Positions 1-5,568 of a stretch of DNA of 6,837 nt are shown here, one piece after another. The stretch lies in assembly GCA_016295505.1 (NCBI GenBank), contig JAEDLC010000100.1, positions 1-6,837 on the forward strand. The letters run 5' to 3'. The position numbers were made by a program, and so were the translations under genes. Position 1 is the first letter of the stretch, and every line of letters starts with the position of its first letter. This stretch comes from Dorea sp. Its GTDB lineage: Bacteria > Bacillota_A > Clostridia > Lachnospirales > Lachnospiraceae. The notes beneath the pieces were generated by a model that worked only from the letters and a program-made list of their open reading frames with translations, did no database searches and was not told the origin of the DNA.

Positions 1-56
1 TTCGTTCCAGTTCAAGAAAACTACTAGCTTTCTTATCCCTTTACTGTTATTAGGTC

Positions 57-70
57 GACATTTCCATGTC
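57..70 (-). other. Small hairpin with GNRA-type tetraloop in the leader
   Basis: On the minus strand GACAT-GGAA-ATGTC forms a 5-bp perfect stem closed by a GGAA (GNRA) tetraloop. It sits inside the predicted pre-rRNA leader and may be part of its folding or processing structure. The stem is short, so only its position and the stable loop class support it. Confidence 0.35.
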
Positions 71-116
71 TTCGTTCTGAATTTTTCTCTTAAAGAAATC
101 TTCAGGGTTGTTGTCT

Positions 117-140
117 ATTGTTTAATTATCAAGGTTCTTT
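117..140 (-). promoter_or_regulatory. boxA-like antitermination element of the rRNA leader
   Basis: Read on the minus strand, the stretch contains AGAACCTTGATAATTAAACA. From memory, this resembles the Firmicute rRNA leader boxA region (CTTTGAAAACTAAACAA in Bacillus), which binds the NusB/NusE antitermination complex. It lies about 20-40 nt downstream of the predicted P2 start site, where a leader boxA is expected. A similar element also precedes 23S genes in spacers, but the upstream promoters favour a 16S leader. Confidence 0.6.
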
Positions 141-164
141 GTTGTCATTTGCGACAGCCATATT

Positions 165-193
165 AGAATACCATACGTTCTGTCGTTTGTCAA
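165..193 (-). promoter_or_regulatory. Predicted rRNA promoter P2 (sigma-A type)
   Basis: On the minus strand a perfect -35 TTGACA (188-193) is followed after 17 bp by TATTCT (165-170), preceded by TGG as an extended -10. Transcription should start near 158-161 and read left into the boxA-like leader. It is the second of two tandem promoters 75 bp apart. The -10 matches the consensus at 4 of 6 positions. Confidence 0.75.
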
Positions 194-216
194 CAACTTT
201 TTTCAAATTATTTTTT

Positions 217-233
217 GTTGTCTCATCGACAAC
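217..233 (-). repeat. Inverted repeat at the predicted P1 transcript start
   Basis: On the minus strand GTTGTC-GATGA-GACAAC is a perfect 6-bp inverted repeat starting at the predicted P1 start site. A related element follows P2 (141-156, TGTCGCAAATGACAAC). It is not followed by a T run on the minus strand, so it is not an intrinsic terminator. A 5'-end hairpin or a duplicated promoter module are possible readings. Confidence 0.5.
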
Positions 234-239
234 TATTAA

Positions 240-268
240 ATGATATCATCCAAGTTTCTGATTGTCAA
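240..268 (-). promoter_or_regulatory. Predicted rRNA promoter P1 (sigma-A type)
   Basis: On the minus strand a perfect -35 TTGACA (263-268), a 17-bp spacer and TATCAT (240-245, 5 of 6 consensus) form a near-ideal sigma-A promoter. The upstream stretch (about 269-305) is very A/T rich and could act as an UP element. The start site should be near 233-234, beginning with A or G. Tandem strong promoters of this kind are characteristic of rRNA operons. Confidence 0.8.
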
Positions 269-323
269 CACTTTTCTGATATAATTTTAAGCAATTTATT
301 TTTTCATCCTATAATTGCCGTTT

Positions 324-354
324 AAAAATCCACCATATAACGTGGTGGATTTTT
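324..354. terminator. Intrinsic terminator after the coiled-coil gene
   Basis: A 12-bp perfect stem (324-335 with 343-354; arm AAAAATCCACCA) encloses a 7-nt loop. On the minus strand it starts about 10 nt after the TAA of the coiled-coil gene and ends in a run of T. The symmetric A/T tails could make it work in both directions. It insulates the predicted rRNA promoters from read-through of the upstream operon. Confidence 0.9.
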
Positions 355-363
355 ATCATAGCA

Positions 364-1059
364 TTATTCATTTTTTTCGTCAAGCACTTCCTTCATATTT
401 TTTTCTTCTGTTTTCTCTTGTTCTTCCACTTCAAATATTTCCATTGATTCCGCTTCTACTATGGCTTTTTGAAGATTGGAAACATTCTCCAGAATCTGAG
501 AAAATTCTGCTGACAATGTGCGCAGTGAATCCGAATACTGCTGAAGTACATTGGAACAATACTCTTTATATGTTCTGCGCAATGTATCTTTATCATGTTC
601 GAGGCGCTGCTGAATTTCTTTCAATTCTTCGATTGTATCCTTCTGCCTTGCCAGCTCTTCTTCCTGAGCCCCCAGTCTTTCCTGCTGTTCATCGCTTTTC
701 TTTTTCAAAAGCTCTTTTTCAGTTTCATTTTCTTCCAGTGCAGCATCCATTGCTTCTATTGCAGTTGCCTTCTCCGCAAGCGCAGTTTCTTTTTCCTGCA
801 AAACAGACTGTTTTTCACTCAGCAGGACACCTACTCTCTGCTGAAGCTGTGCAATGTTTTTCTCTGAAGCTTTAAGCCTTTGCTCATATTCTTCTTTTTG
901 CTTTTCTTCACTTTTCTGAAACTCTTCTATATATTTCTGAAACATTCCAGTTATCACACCAAGCTTTACATATACATCTTCCCGATCAAAGCCTCCAAAA
1001 AAGGACTTTTTTATCTTCATCGTATTAACGTATTCCGTAATTTCCTGCATCTTATCCAT
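364..1059 (-). CDS. Coiled-coil protein with DivIVA-like N-terminus
   Basis: A 231-residue, highly charged protein with no signal peptide or membrane segment, so probably cytoplasmic. Residues 16-45 contain a basic start and the motif FGGFDREDVY. This resembles the N-terminal lipid-binding and dimerisation segment of DivIVA/GpsB-type cell-division and polarity proteins (F-x-G-Y/F-D-x-x-x-V). Residues about 45-165 are rich in Glu, Lys, Gln and Leu with heptad spacing and should form a long coiled coil. A second helical stretch follows, and the tail (205-231) is very acidic. The ATG has an AGAGGT ribosome binding site 7 nt upstream. It lies 27 nt downstream of the signal peptidase gene with no promoter between them, so the two are probably co-transcribed. 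DivIVA relationship is inferred from the motif only; a role in cell division or envelope placement is possible but unproven. Confidence 0.85.
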   Translation of the reverse strand: MDKMQEITEYVNTMKIKKSFFGGFDREDVYVKLGVITGMFQKYIEEFQKSEEKQKEEYEQRLKASEKNIAQLQQRVGVLLSEKQSVLQEKETALAEKATAIEAMDAALEENETEKELLKKKSDEQQERLGAQEEELARQKDTIEELKEIQQRLEHDKDTLRRTYKEYCSNVLQQYSDSLRTLSAEFSQILENVSNLQKAIVEAESMEIFEVEEQEKTEEKNMKEVLDEKNE

Positions 1060-1066
1060 TGTCTCT

Positions 1067-1072
1067 ACCTCT
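1067..1072 (-). promoter_or_regulatory. Ribosome binding site of the coiled-coil gene
   Basis: AGAGGT on the minus strand lies 7 nt before the ATG at 1059 and supports that start. Confidence 0.7.
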
Positions 1073-1086
1073 TTTCTTCATTCTGA

Positions 1087-1506
1087 TCATTGAAAAAAGT
1101 GAAATGTAAATATCACTTTTCCTTTTAACTGTTCCATGGCTACCGCTCCAAACGTTCGGGAATCTATGGAATTCTCCAGATTATCACTCAATAAAAAAAC
1201 ACTTTTTTCATCCAGAGAATAGATTCTCTTAATTACCTGTTGGCGATCAACTTCTGCAATCACGACGTCATTTGCTTTATACGCTTTCTCCAGACGCGAA
1301 TATACCACCACGCTGTTCTCCGGAATTCCAGGCTCCATTGATGTACCTTTGATAATTGTAATCCCAAACAAAATCTGAAACAACAGATAACAAAGCAGAA
1401 CTGTCGAAAACGTCAGCCGAAGAATTCCAGCAAGCTGCTTTCTTTTTCTCTCTTTTTTTATCAATCTTTCTATCACATCTGACATTTCTACATATGTTTC
1501 TGCCAC
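1087..1506 (-). CDS. Signal peptidase I (compact, type S26)
   Basis: Membrane serine protease that removes signal peptides from secreted proteins on the outer face of the membrane. Numbering here is from an upstream ATG at 1527. A basic stretch (22-31) precedes one membrane segment (about 38-59). Then come the family boxes: GTSMEP with nucleophile Ser63, VIKRI with general base Lys100, and DNLENSIDSR (115-124). Lys rather than His marks the bacterial P-type and not the SipW/ER type. At 139-146 residues it is short for the family, lacking most of the variable region between the Lys box and the last box. The GTG at 1506 is preferred: AGAGGG lies 5 nt upstream, and a strong promoter would start transcription near 1527, leaving no leader for the ATG. 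It is the first gene of an operon with the coiled-coil gene. The substrate is not evident; the divergent secreted hydrolase is a plausible client. Confidence 0.88.
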   Translation of the reverse strand: MAETYVEMSDVIERLIKKERKRKQLAGILRLTFSTVLLCYLLFQILFGITIIKGTSMEPGIPENSVVVYSRLEKAYKANDVVIAEVDRQQVIKRIYSLDEKSVFLLSDNLENSIDSRTFGAVAMEQLKGKVIFTFHFFQ

Positions 1507-1511
1507 ATTAT

Positions 1512-1517
1512 CCCTCT
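1512..1517 (-). promoter_or_regulatory. Ribosome binding site that favours the GTG start of the signal peptidase
   Basis: AGAGGG on the minus strand lies 5 nt before the GTG at 1506. The in-frame ATG at 1527 has no comparable site, and the predicted transcript starts at about that ATG. The GTG is therefore the likelier start. Confidence 0.55.
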
Positions 1518-1533
1518 TTTCACACATACCATC

Positions 1534-1561
1534 ATTATACCAGATTTCTCCCCGTAATCAA
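1534..1561 (-). promoter_or_regulatory. Promoter of the signal peptidase operon
   Basis: On the minus strand TTGATT (1556-1561), a 16-bp spacer and a perfect TATAAT (1534-1539) with extended -10 TGG form a strong sigma-A promoter. Transcription should start near 1527. Confidence 0.8.
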
Positions 1562-1593
1562 CTGAAACCCCTGGAAATGAGAACTTTGATGCC

Positions 1594-1622
1594 TTGTGAA
1601 TCCTTTTCCGCCATGCTATAAT
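1594..1622 (+). promoter_or_regulatory. Promoter of the peptidoglycan hydrolase gene
   Basis: TTGTGA (1594-1599), a 17-bp spacer and a perfect TATAAT (1617-1622) preceded by TGC (extended -10) lie upstream of the hydrolase gene. The predicted start is near 1629. It is divergent from the signal peptidase promoter, with about 32 bp between the two -35 boxes. Confidence 0.78.
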
Positions 1623-1648
1623 ATACTCTATGAATAATCATACCTATT

Positions 1649-1655
1649 AAGGAGG
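1649..1655 (+). promoter_or_regulatory. Ribosome binding site that fixes the TTG start
   Basis: AAGGAGG, a full Shine-Dalgarno match, ends 8 nt before the TTG at 1664. The next residues form a classical signal peptide, so the rare TTG start is well supported. Confidence 0.85.
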
Positions 1656-1663
1656 TTCACATC

Positions 1664-3238
1664 TTGCGTAATTCCAGATTTCTACATATATTTATTCGTG
1701 CTTCCATTGTTGCTTCCATAACAATTGGAATGCTTACAGTCAGCATCAACGAAACATCTGCTTTGAGTGAAGCAAACTCTACTACAGAGAATTCCGGTTC
1801 CGTTGCATCCAGTGAGGAAACCGTTGAAGCAGAGACCCCGGAAAATATCCCGGACGCTTCTACAGACATGATCAGTGATACTACCGAGAATCCTGATATC
1901 ACCTGTAATGAAGAATCCAGTTCTTCCGAACCAGCCGACCCCGTTGATCAGGATACGGAAGTTTCCCAGCCTGCCGATCCATCGGAAGGTACTGACGATT
2001 CCTCCGAAGATGCTTCCGAACCCGCAGATTCTTCGGAAGAAACATCCTGGCCAGAAGATAACGATATTTCGGAAACCCCTTCCCTGCCATCGGAATCACC
2101 TGAAGAATCACCTGAAGAATCACCCGAAAATCCTTCTGATCAGAATACGAATCCGGTAGTTTCCGGTTCGTCAGACTCTTCTTCTGTTTCCGAAAATATC
2201 CGGCCGCAGGAAAATGTTCCATCTTCTTCGGAACGTACGCTTCGTGATGATCAGATGAACACGACCCGAATCGCATCATCCTTTTCTCCTTCACGGCCAT
2301 TTCCGGATGCCAGAGAAAAGATCAAATACAATGTTTCGCTTCCAATTGATAAGATACCCGCATTCATTACACAGGAAATGATTGTCGGAGCGTTGAAATG
2401 TCAGGACGAAACCGGATTTCCGGCTTCTGTTACCATTGCACAGATCATCCAGGAATCCGGATACGGTTATTACGGGGAAGGCGGGGAAAATGGACAGGGA
2501 CTGTCCTATCTCGCGTATCAATATTGTAACCTGTTCGGCATCAAAGGAAAAGGACCAGCCGGAACCGTTAACATGCGTACCGGAGAACAAACTGTATTTG
2601 GCGAAAATTATACGATTACAGCCGGATTCCGCATTTACAACACCTACACAGAATGTATTGAAGATCGAACAAAACTTTTACAAAACTATTATTCAGACTT
2701 GACTGCCGGCGTTACAGACGCCAATACATTTGCCATGAAGATTGCCGGTCGCTGGGCAACCAGCCTGACATACGGGCAGAATCTCATCGCACAGATGAAA
2801 CATTATGATCTCTACCGACTGGATGAAATGACGCTGAAAGAATTCAGCGATATGATCGGACGTTTCGCCAATCCATGTCCCGGCGCTTATCTGACCAGTG
2901 GATTCGGTTATCGCACATTCGACGATTCTTTCCACAAGGGAATTGATCTTGGAACCAACGGCTACAATCTCCCGACTTATGCCGCCGAAGCCGGTACCGT
3001 TATCAAAGCCGAATGGGACAACACCGCCGGATACTGGATTGTTATCGATCATGGTAATGGACTGGTTACCAAATATATGCATCACAAAGAAATCTACGTT
3101 GAGGAAGGGCAGCATGTAGAGAAGGGGCAACAGATCGGTCTCACCGGAAATACCGGAAACTCTTCGGGTGTTCACCTGCATTTTCAAATCGAGGAAAACG
3201 GCTCTGCTGTTGATCCCGTCCCTTACCTTTCTGAATAG
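1664..3238 (+). CDS. Secreted bifunctional peptidoglycan hydrolase (GH73 glucosaminidase + M23 endopeptidase)
   Basis: A 524-residue exported protein starting at TTG. Residues 1-33 are a signal peptide (basic start, hydrophobic core, possible cut after TSA). Residues about 35-215 are a low-complexity Ser/Glu/Pro/Asp-rich stalk that includes a short tandem SPEE repeat. Residues about 235-385 match the flagellar-type glucosaminidase family (GH73), which cuts the glycan strand. Glu264 in IIQESGYG is the likely catalytic acid, and CNLFGIKG and the ending TYGQNLIAQMKHYDLY fit the family. Residues about 410-520 are an M23/LytM zinc endopeptidase with complete metal ligands: His424 and Asp428 (HKGIDLG), His504 and His506 (HLHF), plus His473. 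Both domains look intact, so it should cut both glycan and peptide bonds. No LysM, SH3 or sorting signal is seen, so wall attachment is unclear. It is transcribed alone between a divergent promoter and a terminator. It could serve growth, cell separation or autolysis. Confidence 0.93.
   Translation: MRNSRFLHIFIRASIVASITIGMLTVSINETSALSEANSTTENSGSVASSEETVEAETPENIPDASTDMISDTTENPDITCNEESSSSEPADPVDQDTEVSQPADPSEGTDDSSEDASEPADSSEETSWPEDNDISETPSLPSESPEESPEESPENPSDQNTNPVVSGSSDSSSVSENIRPQENVPSSSERTLRDDQMNTTRIASSFSPSRPFPDAREKIKYNVSLPIDKIPAFITQEMIVGALKCQDETGFPASVTIAQIIQESGYGYYGEGGENGQGLSYLAYQYCNLFGIKGKGPAGTVNMRTGEQTVFGENYTITAGFRIYNTYTECIEDRTKLLQNYYSDLTAGVTDANTFAMKIAGRWATSLTYGQNLIAQMKHYDLYRLDEMTLKEFSDMIGRFANPCPGAYLTSGFGYRTFDDSFHKGIDLGTNGYNLPTYAAEAGTVIKAEWDNTAGYWIVIDHGNGLVTKYMHHKEIYVEEGQHVEKGQQIGLTGNTGNSSGVHLHFQIEENGSAVDPVPYLSE
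2093..2128 (+). repeat. Three 12-bp tandem repeats coding SPEE
   Basis: The unit GAATCACCTGAA occurs twice exactly and a third time with one change. It encodes repeated Glu-Ser-Pro-Glu in the stalk of the hydrolase. It is in frame, so changes in copy number would alter stalk length without breaking the gene. Confidence 0.85.
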
Positions 3239-3240
3239 CC

Positions 3241-3274
3241 AAAAAGGACTGTTGATTTCACAACAGTCCTTTTT
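3241..3274. terminator. Bidirectional terminator between convergent genes
   Basis: A 14-bp perfect stem (3241-3254 with 3261-3274; arm AAAAAGGACTGTTG) with a 6-nt loop lies between the TAG of the hydrolase (3238) and the TAA of the CvpA gene (3286-3288). T runs follow on both strands, so it can stop transcription from both sides. Confidence 0.92.
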
Positions 3275-3285
3275 CATATCTTCTC

Positions 3286-4218
3286 TTATTTTTTTAACGT
3301 TACTGCAAGTTTCAAAACCGGATTATAATCGTAGATCATTTTCAGAATCTGATCCGACTGAATCGTATCATAAAGTTCCCTTCCGATTGCCGTAGTATAC
3401 AAAAGTGTGATCAGGGCAAAGCATGTCCATACAATGAACAGTGCTCCGATTATCCCGGCCAGACCTCCGGCCAATCGGTTGATCAGGCCAAGTACAGGAA
3501 GCTCTGAAACAATATCAAGTGCAAACACAATAGCGCGTACAACAATCGTTACAAGAATAAATGTACACAAAAAAGCCACCATGTTAATAATCATCTTCGA
3601 AAGATAATTACCTACGTACTGCGGAAATGTTTCTGCTCCCACTTTGCTGTATGTTTCTTCATTGTTGTTGCTGGCAAGCAGATTTTTGAATATCTGTGGT
3701 AGATCCGCACTGTCGATCGCTTTATCCTGAATCTCTTTTGGTATATTGGCATGATCGAGAGCGTCTGCCAGTGATTCGTTCTTCCCCTGATTCAGGCCCG
3801 CAAGTATATTACCGGAAATTCCATATTGTGCAAGATCTTCACTGCTTACATTTCCATTCACAATATCTTCCACAGAAATTCCATATTCAGCCAGCTCCTC
3901 TTCACTGATACCTGCTGCTTTCAAAACTCTTCTCACACTGTCTGCATTCAGTCCCTGTTCCACCTGTTCACCTGCAGCCTCTGCGAGCTCTGTGGCAGCT
4001 GCATTTACCATTGCCGAAGACACCTGACTTCTGATCATATCATCCATCGGTGTATACTTTTCAATCGTATGGGCAACATATGGGGTGACGAAAAACACCA
4101 GAACAAGTGTAACTATTGTGGTAAGCAGTGACACTGCGATTCGTATTGCTCCCCTGCAGAATCCTACTATCATACATATCAGAACCACTCCGCCAACAGA
4201 CATTAACATCCAATTCAT
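3286..4218 (-). CDS. CvpA-family membrane protein with large extracytoplasmic insert
   Basis: A 310-residue protein of the CvpA (colicin V production) family. Two membrane segments (about 5-20 and 26-48) flank a GFCRGAIR loop, and two more lie at about 206-234 and 250-275 (LINRLAGGLAGIIGALFIVW). The 4-segment core and Gly/Arg-rich loops fit CvpA. The family usually has about 160-200 residues, so this is a long version. The extra length is a roughly 155-residue acidic, Ala-rich insert between segments 2 and 3. It carries two copies of E-E/D-L-A-E/Q-YGIS (107-115 and 127-135). The Arg-bearing loop suggests the insert faces outside. The gene is last in a three-gene operon, 9 nt after the preceding stop, with TAAGGAG overlapping that stop, so translation is probably coupled. 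CvpA function in Gram-positive bacteria is poorly known; envelope maintenance is a guess. Confidence 0.85.
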   Translation of the reverse strand: MNWMLMSVGGVVLICMIVGFCRGAIRIAVSLLTTIVTLVLVFFVTPYVAHTIEKYTPMDDMIRSQVSSAMVNAAATELAEAAGEQVEQGLNADSVRRVLKAAGISEEELAEYGISVEDIVNGNVSSEDLAQYGISGNILAGLNQGKNESLADALDHANIPKEIQDKAIDSADLPQIFKNLLASNNNEETYSKVGAETFPQYVGNYLSKMIINMVAFLCTFILVTIVVRAIVFALDIVSELPVLGLINRLAGGLAGIIGALFIVWTCFALITLLYTTAIGRELYDTIQSDQILKMIYDYNPVLKLAVTLKK

Positions 4219-4227
4219 ACGTTCTCC

Positions 4228-5481
4228 TTATTTCACAAGCCTGACATTTTCCATGCCGCTTGCGCTCATCACAATGTATTTATTTACGCCTTCAATTGGA
4301 AAGATCTCCAGAATATTGTTATCCATCTCCCCATCATATTTTTGTATTCCGCTCCTCAAAAAGATACTGCATTTCTTACCGTCGTACATAATCACCTGAT
4401 CCCCACAGATTTTCACATTATTGTAATCTCCGGTAAAATCCTTTGACAATGCTACTTTGCCGTTTTTATTATATAACCTGAGTTCGTAACCTTCTTTTCC
4501 TTCATTCTTCAGAACCAGGCCAATATATCTTTCATTATGGAAAACACTTTTTATCTCCTTATCCATAGTGATCTCTGTTTTTTCTTCCGGAATATCTGTC
4601 CCCTGATAAATGACCATCCGGTTATCCCCGACCGCCACGGATGTAGAAGAATCCATATAAAACCCAGATGCCATAATTGTATCTTCATACTCTTTATACG
4701 TCACCTGATGGTCTGTCTTATCCGCTCCGGCCTCGCCAAAATTATAATAGATTACTTTTGAGGTAATCTTTCCCTGCTGCGTACACAGATACAGAACCTG
4801 CATCACTTCACCATTTTCTGACATCGAAAGGTCCAGCGGATATCCCGTCCCTGATAAAGATGCTTTGTGTTCTACCAGAACATTTCCGGCTGTATCATAG
4901 CACAAAATTTTTGCCGAGGTATCGTCTTTCAGAATCGCTCCGACAATTCCCTGCTCTGATACATGGATCTTTTCAATTGGAAGAGTAGTATGTATCTCAC
5001 CTTTCAATCCATCTTCGCCAAACACCATGATGTCATTGCCGCCCTTGTCTGCAACTGCCGCCGTTTTTTCTCCGACAACGACAAACGGATTTTTAATCTG
5101 ATAGGACTGATTCCATTGTTCCTCTCCTTTTTTATTCAGATAGACAATACCATCCCGACTATACTTCAGCACCCCTTTCGCATATTGCACATAGCTGCTG
5201 TTTGCGGCCCCTTTAATAGTGTAGGTATCACTTATACGTGCTTCCGTATAAGTCTGCAGATTGATGAATAAAAAGATTGCTATCGCAACTGCTGCCACTG
5301 CCAGAATACAGAGCAGTATTTTTCTTCTTGTTTTCTTTTTATGTTGCCTGATCTCTTCCTCCACATCTGTCTGTATGCCATCTTCATTCTTCAGTTCATC
5401 CAGAATTTGTTCAACGATCAGATCCGTCGGATCCACCTGTGAATCCACGACATGAAGGTTTTTGTTCTTTCGGTGCATCAT
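4228..5481 (-). CDS. DUF5711-type single-pass membrane protein with propeller-like outer domain
   Basis: A 417-residue protein I recognise as DUF5711-like, a family of unknown function common in Lachnospiraceae. Residues 1-53 are a charged cytoplasmic start ending in the basic QHKKKTRRK. One membrane segment follows (about 54-75), giving an N-in orientation. Residues about 80-417 lie outside and consist of repeated short beta-strand patterns (for example KGVLKYSRDGIVYLNKKGEEQW and ELRLYNKNGKVALSK), as in WD40/PQQ-like beta-propellers. No catalytic motif is seen. The ATG at 5481 is directly followed by a second ATG; AAAGGG about 6 nt upstream supports the first. It sits between the LysM gene (87 nt upstream, with a likely extra promoter in the gap) and the CvpA gene (9 nt downstream). 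A scaffold or sensor role in an envelope complex is inference. Confidence 0.85.
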   Translation of the reverse strand: MMHRKNKNLHVVDSQVDPTDLIVEQILDELKNEDGIQTDVEEEIRQHKKKTRRKILLCILAVAAVAIAIFLFINLQTYTEARISDTYTIKGAANSSYVQYAKGVLKYSRDGIVYLNKKGEEQWNQSYQIKNPFVVVGEKTAAVADKGGNDIMVFGEDGLKGEIHTTLPIEKIHVSEQGIVGAILKDDTSAKILCYDTAGNVLVEHKASLSGTGYPLDLSMSENGEVMQVLYLCTQQGKITSKVIYYNFGEAGADKTDHQVTYKEYEDTIMASGFYMDSSTSVAVGDNRMVIYQGTDIPEEKTEITMDKEIKSVFHNERYIGLVLKNEGKEGYELRLYNKNGKVALSKDFTGDYNNVKICGDQVIMYDGKKCSIFLRSGIQKYDGEMDNNILEIFPIEGVNKYIVMSASGMENVRLVK

Positions 5482-5549
5482 GAATTACCCTTTCGCCTTC
5501 CCTCTCAGTGCTTTGAGTTATATATATGCACTGTTATTGCTTTGTGCAC

Positions 5550-5558
5550 ATTATACCA
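5550..5558 (-). promoter_or_regulatory. Possible internal promoter for the DUF5711-type and CvpA genes
   Basis: On the minus strand TGGTATAAT, a perfect -10 with extended TGn, lies in the 87-nt gap after the LysM gene. There is no good -35 at 16-18 bp, so it would rely on the extended -10. It would start transcription near 5543, leaving about 60 nt of leader before the ATG at 5481. Confidence 0.5.
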
Positions 5559-5568
5559 TATTTCTCTC

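Larger units (their letters stand above)
1..158 (-). other. 5' leader of a predicted rRNA operon (16S expected left of the window)
   Basis: No protein gene is visible here. On the minus strand, two strong tandem promoters feed into a region with a boxA-like element and then an untranslated stretch running off the left edge. This arrangement is typical of the pre-16S leader of rRNA operons in Firmicutes. A small hairpin (57-70) with a GGAA tetraloop on the minus strand lies inside it. The 16S gene itself is not in the window, so the rRNA assignment is inference from promoter strength, tandem arrangement and the boxA-like sequence. Another stable-RNA operon would be the alternative. Confidence 0.65.

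Noticed and set aside
280..285. TATAAT on the plus strand in the left intergenic region
   Set aside because: No -35 at a proper distance, and it would read straight into the terminator at 324-354 with no gene behind it; the AT-rich stretch is better explained as the region upstream of P1.
315..875. Open frame on the plus strand opposite the coiled-coil gene
   Set aside because: It starts inside the terminator stem region and its Phe/Leu-rich product is what the antisense of a Glu/Lys-rich coiled coil gives.
1087..1506. SipW/ER-type signal peptidase
   Set aside because: The general base position is Lys (VIKRI), not His, so it is the usual bacterial P-type.
2093..2128. CRISPR-like repeats
   Set aside because: The units are 12 bp, directly adjacent, in frame and coding; there are no spacers. 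No CRISPR array is seen elsewhere in the window.
2693..3277. Long open frame on the minus strand opposite the M23 domain
   Set aside because: It lies wholly opposite a gene with clear signal peptide and catalytic motifs, crosses the terminator, has no ribosome binding site I can support and no recognisable domain.
5517..5530. TATATATA stretch in the gap before the DUF5711-type gene as a second promoter
   Set aside because: It has no convincing -35 and is a weaker candidate than the TGGTATAAT about 25 bp upstream.
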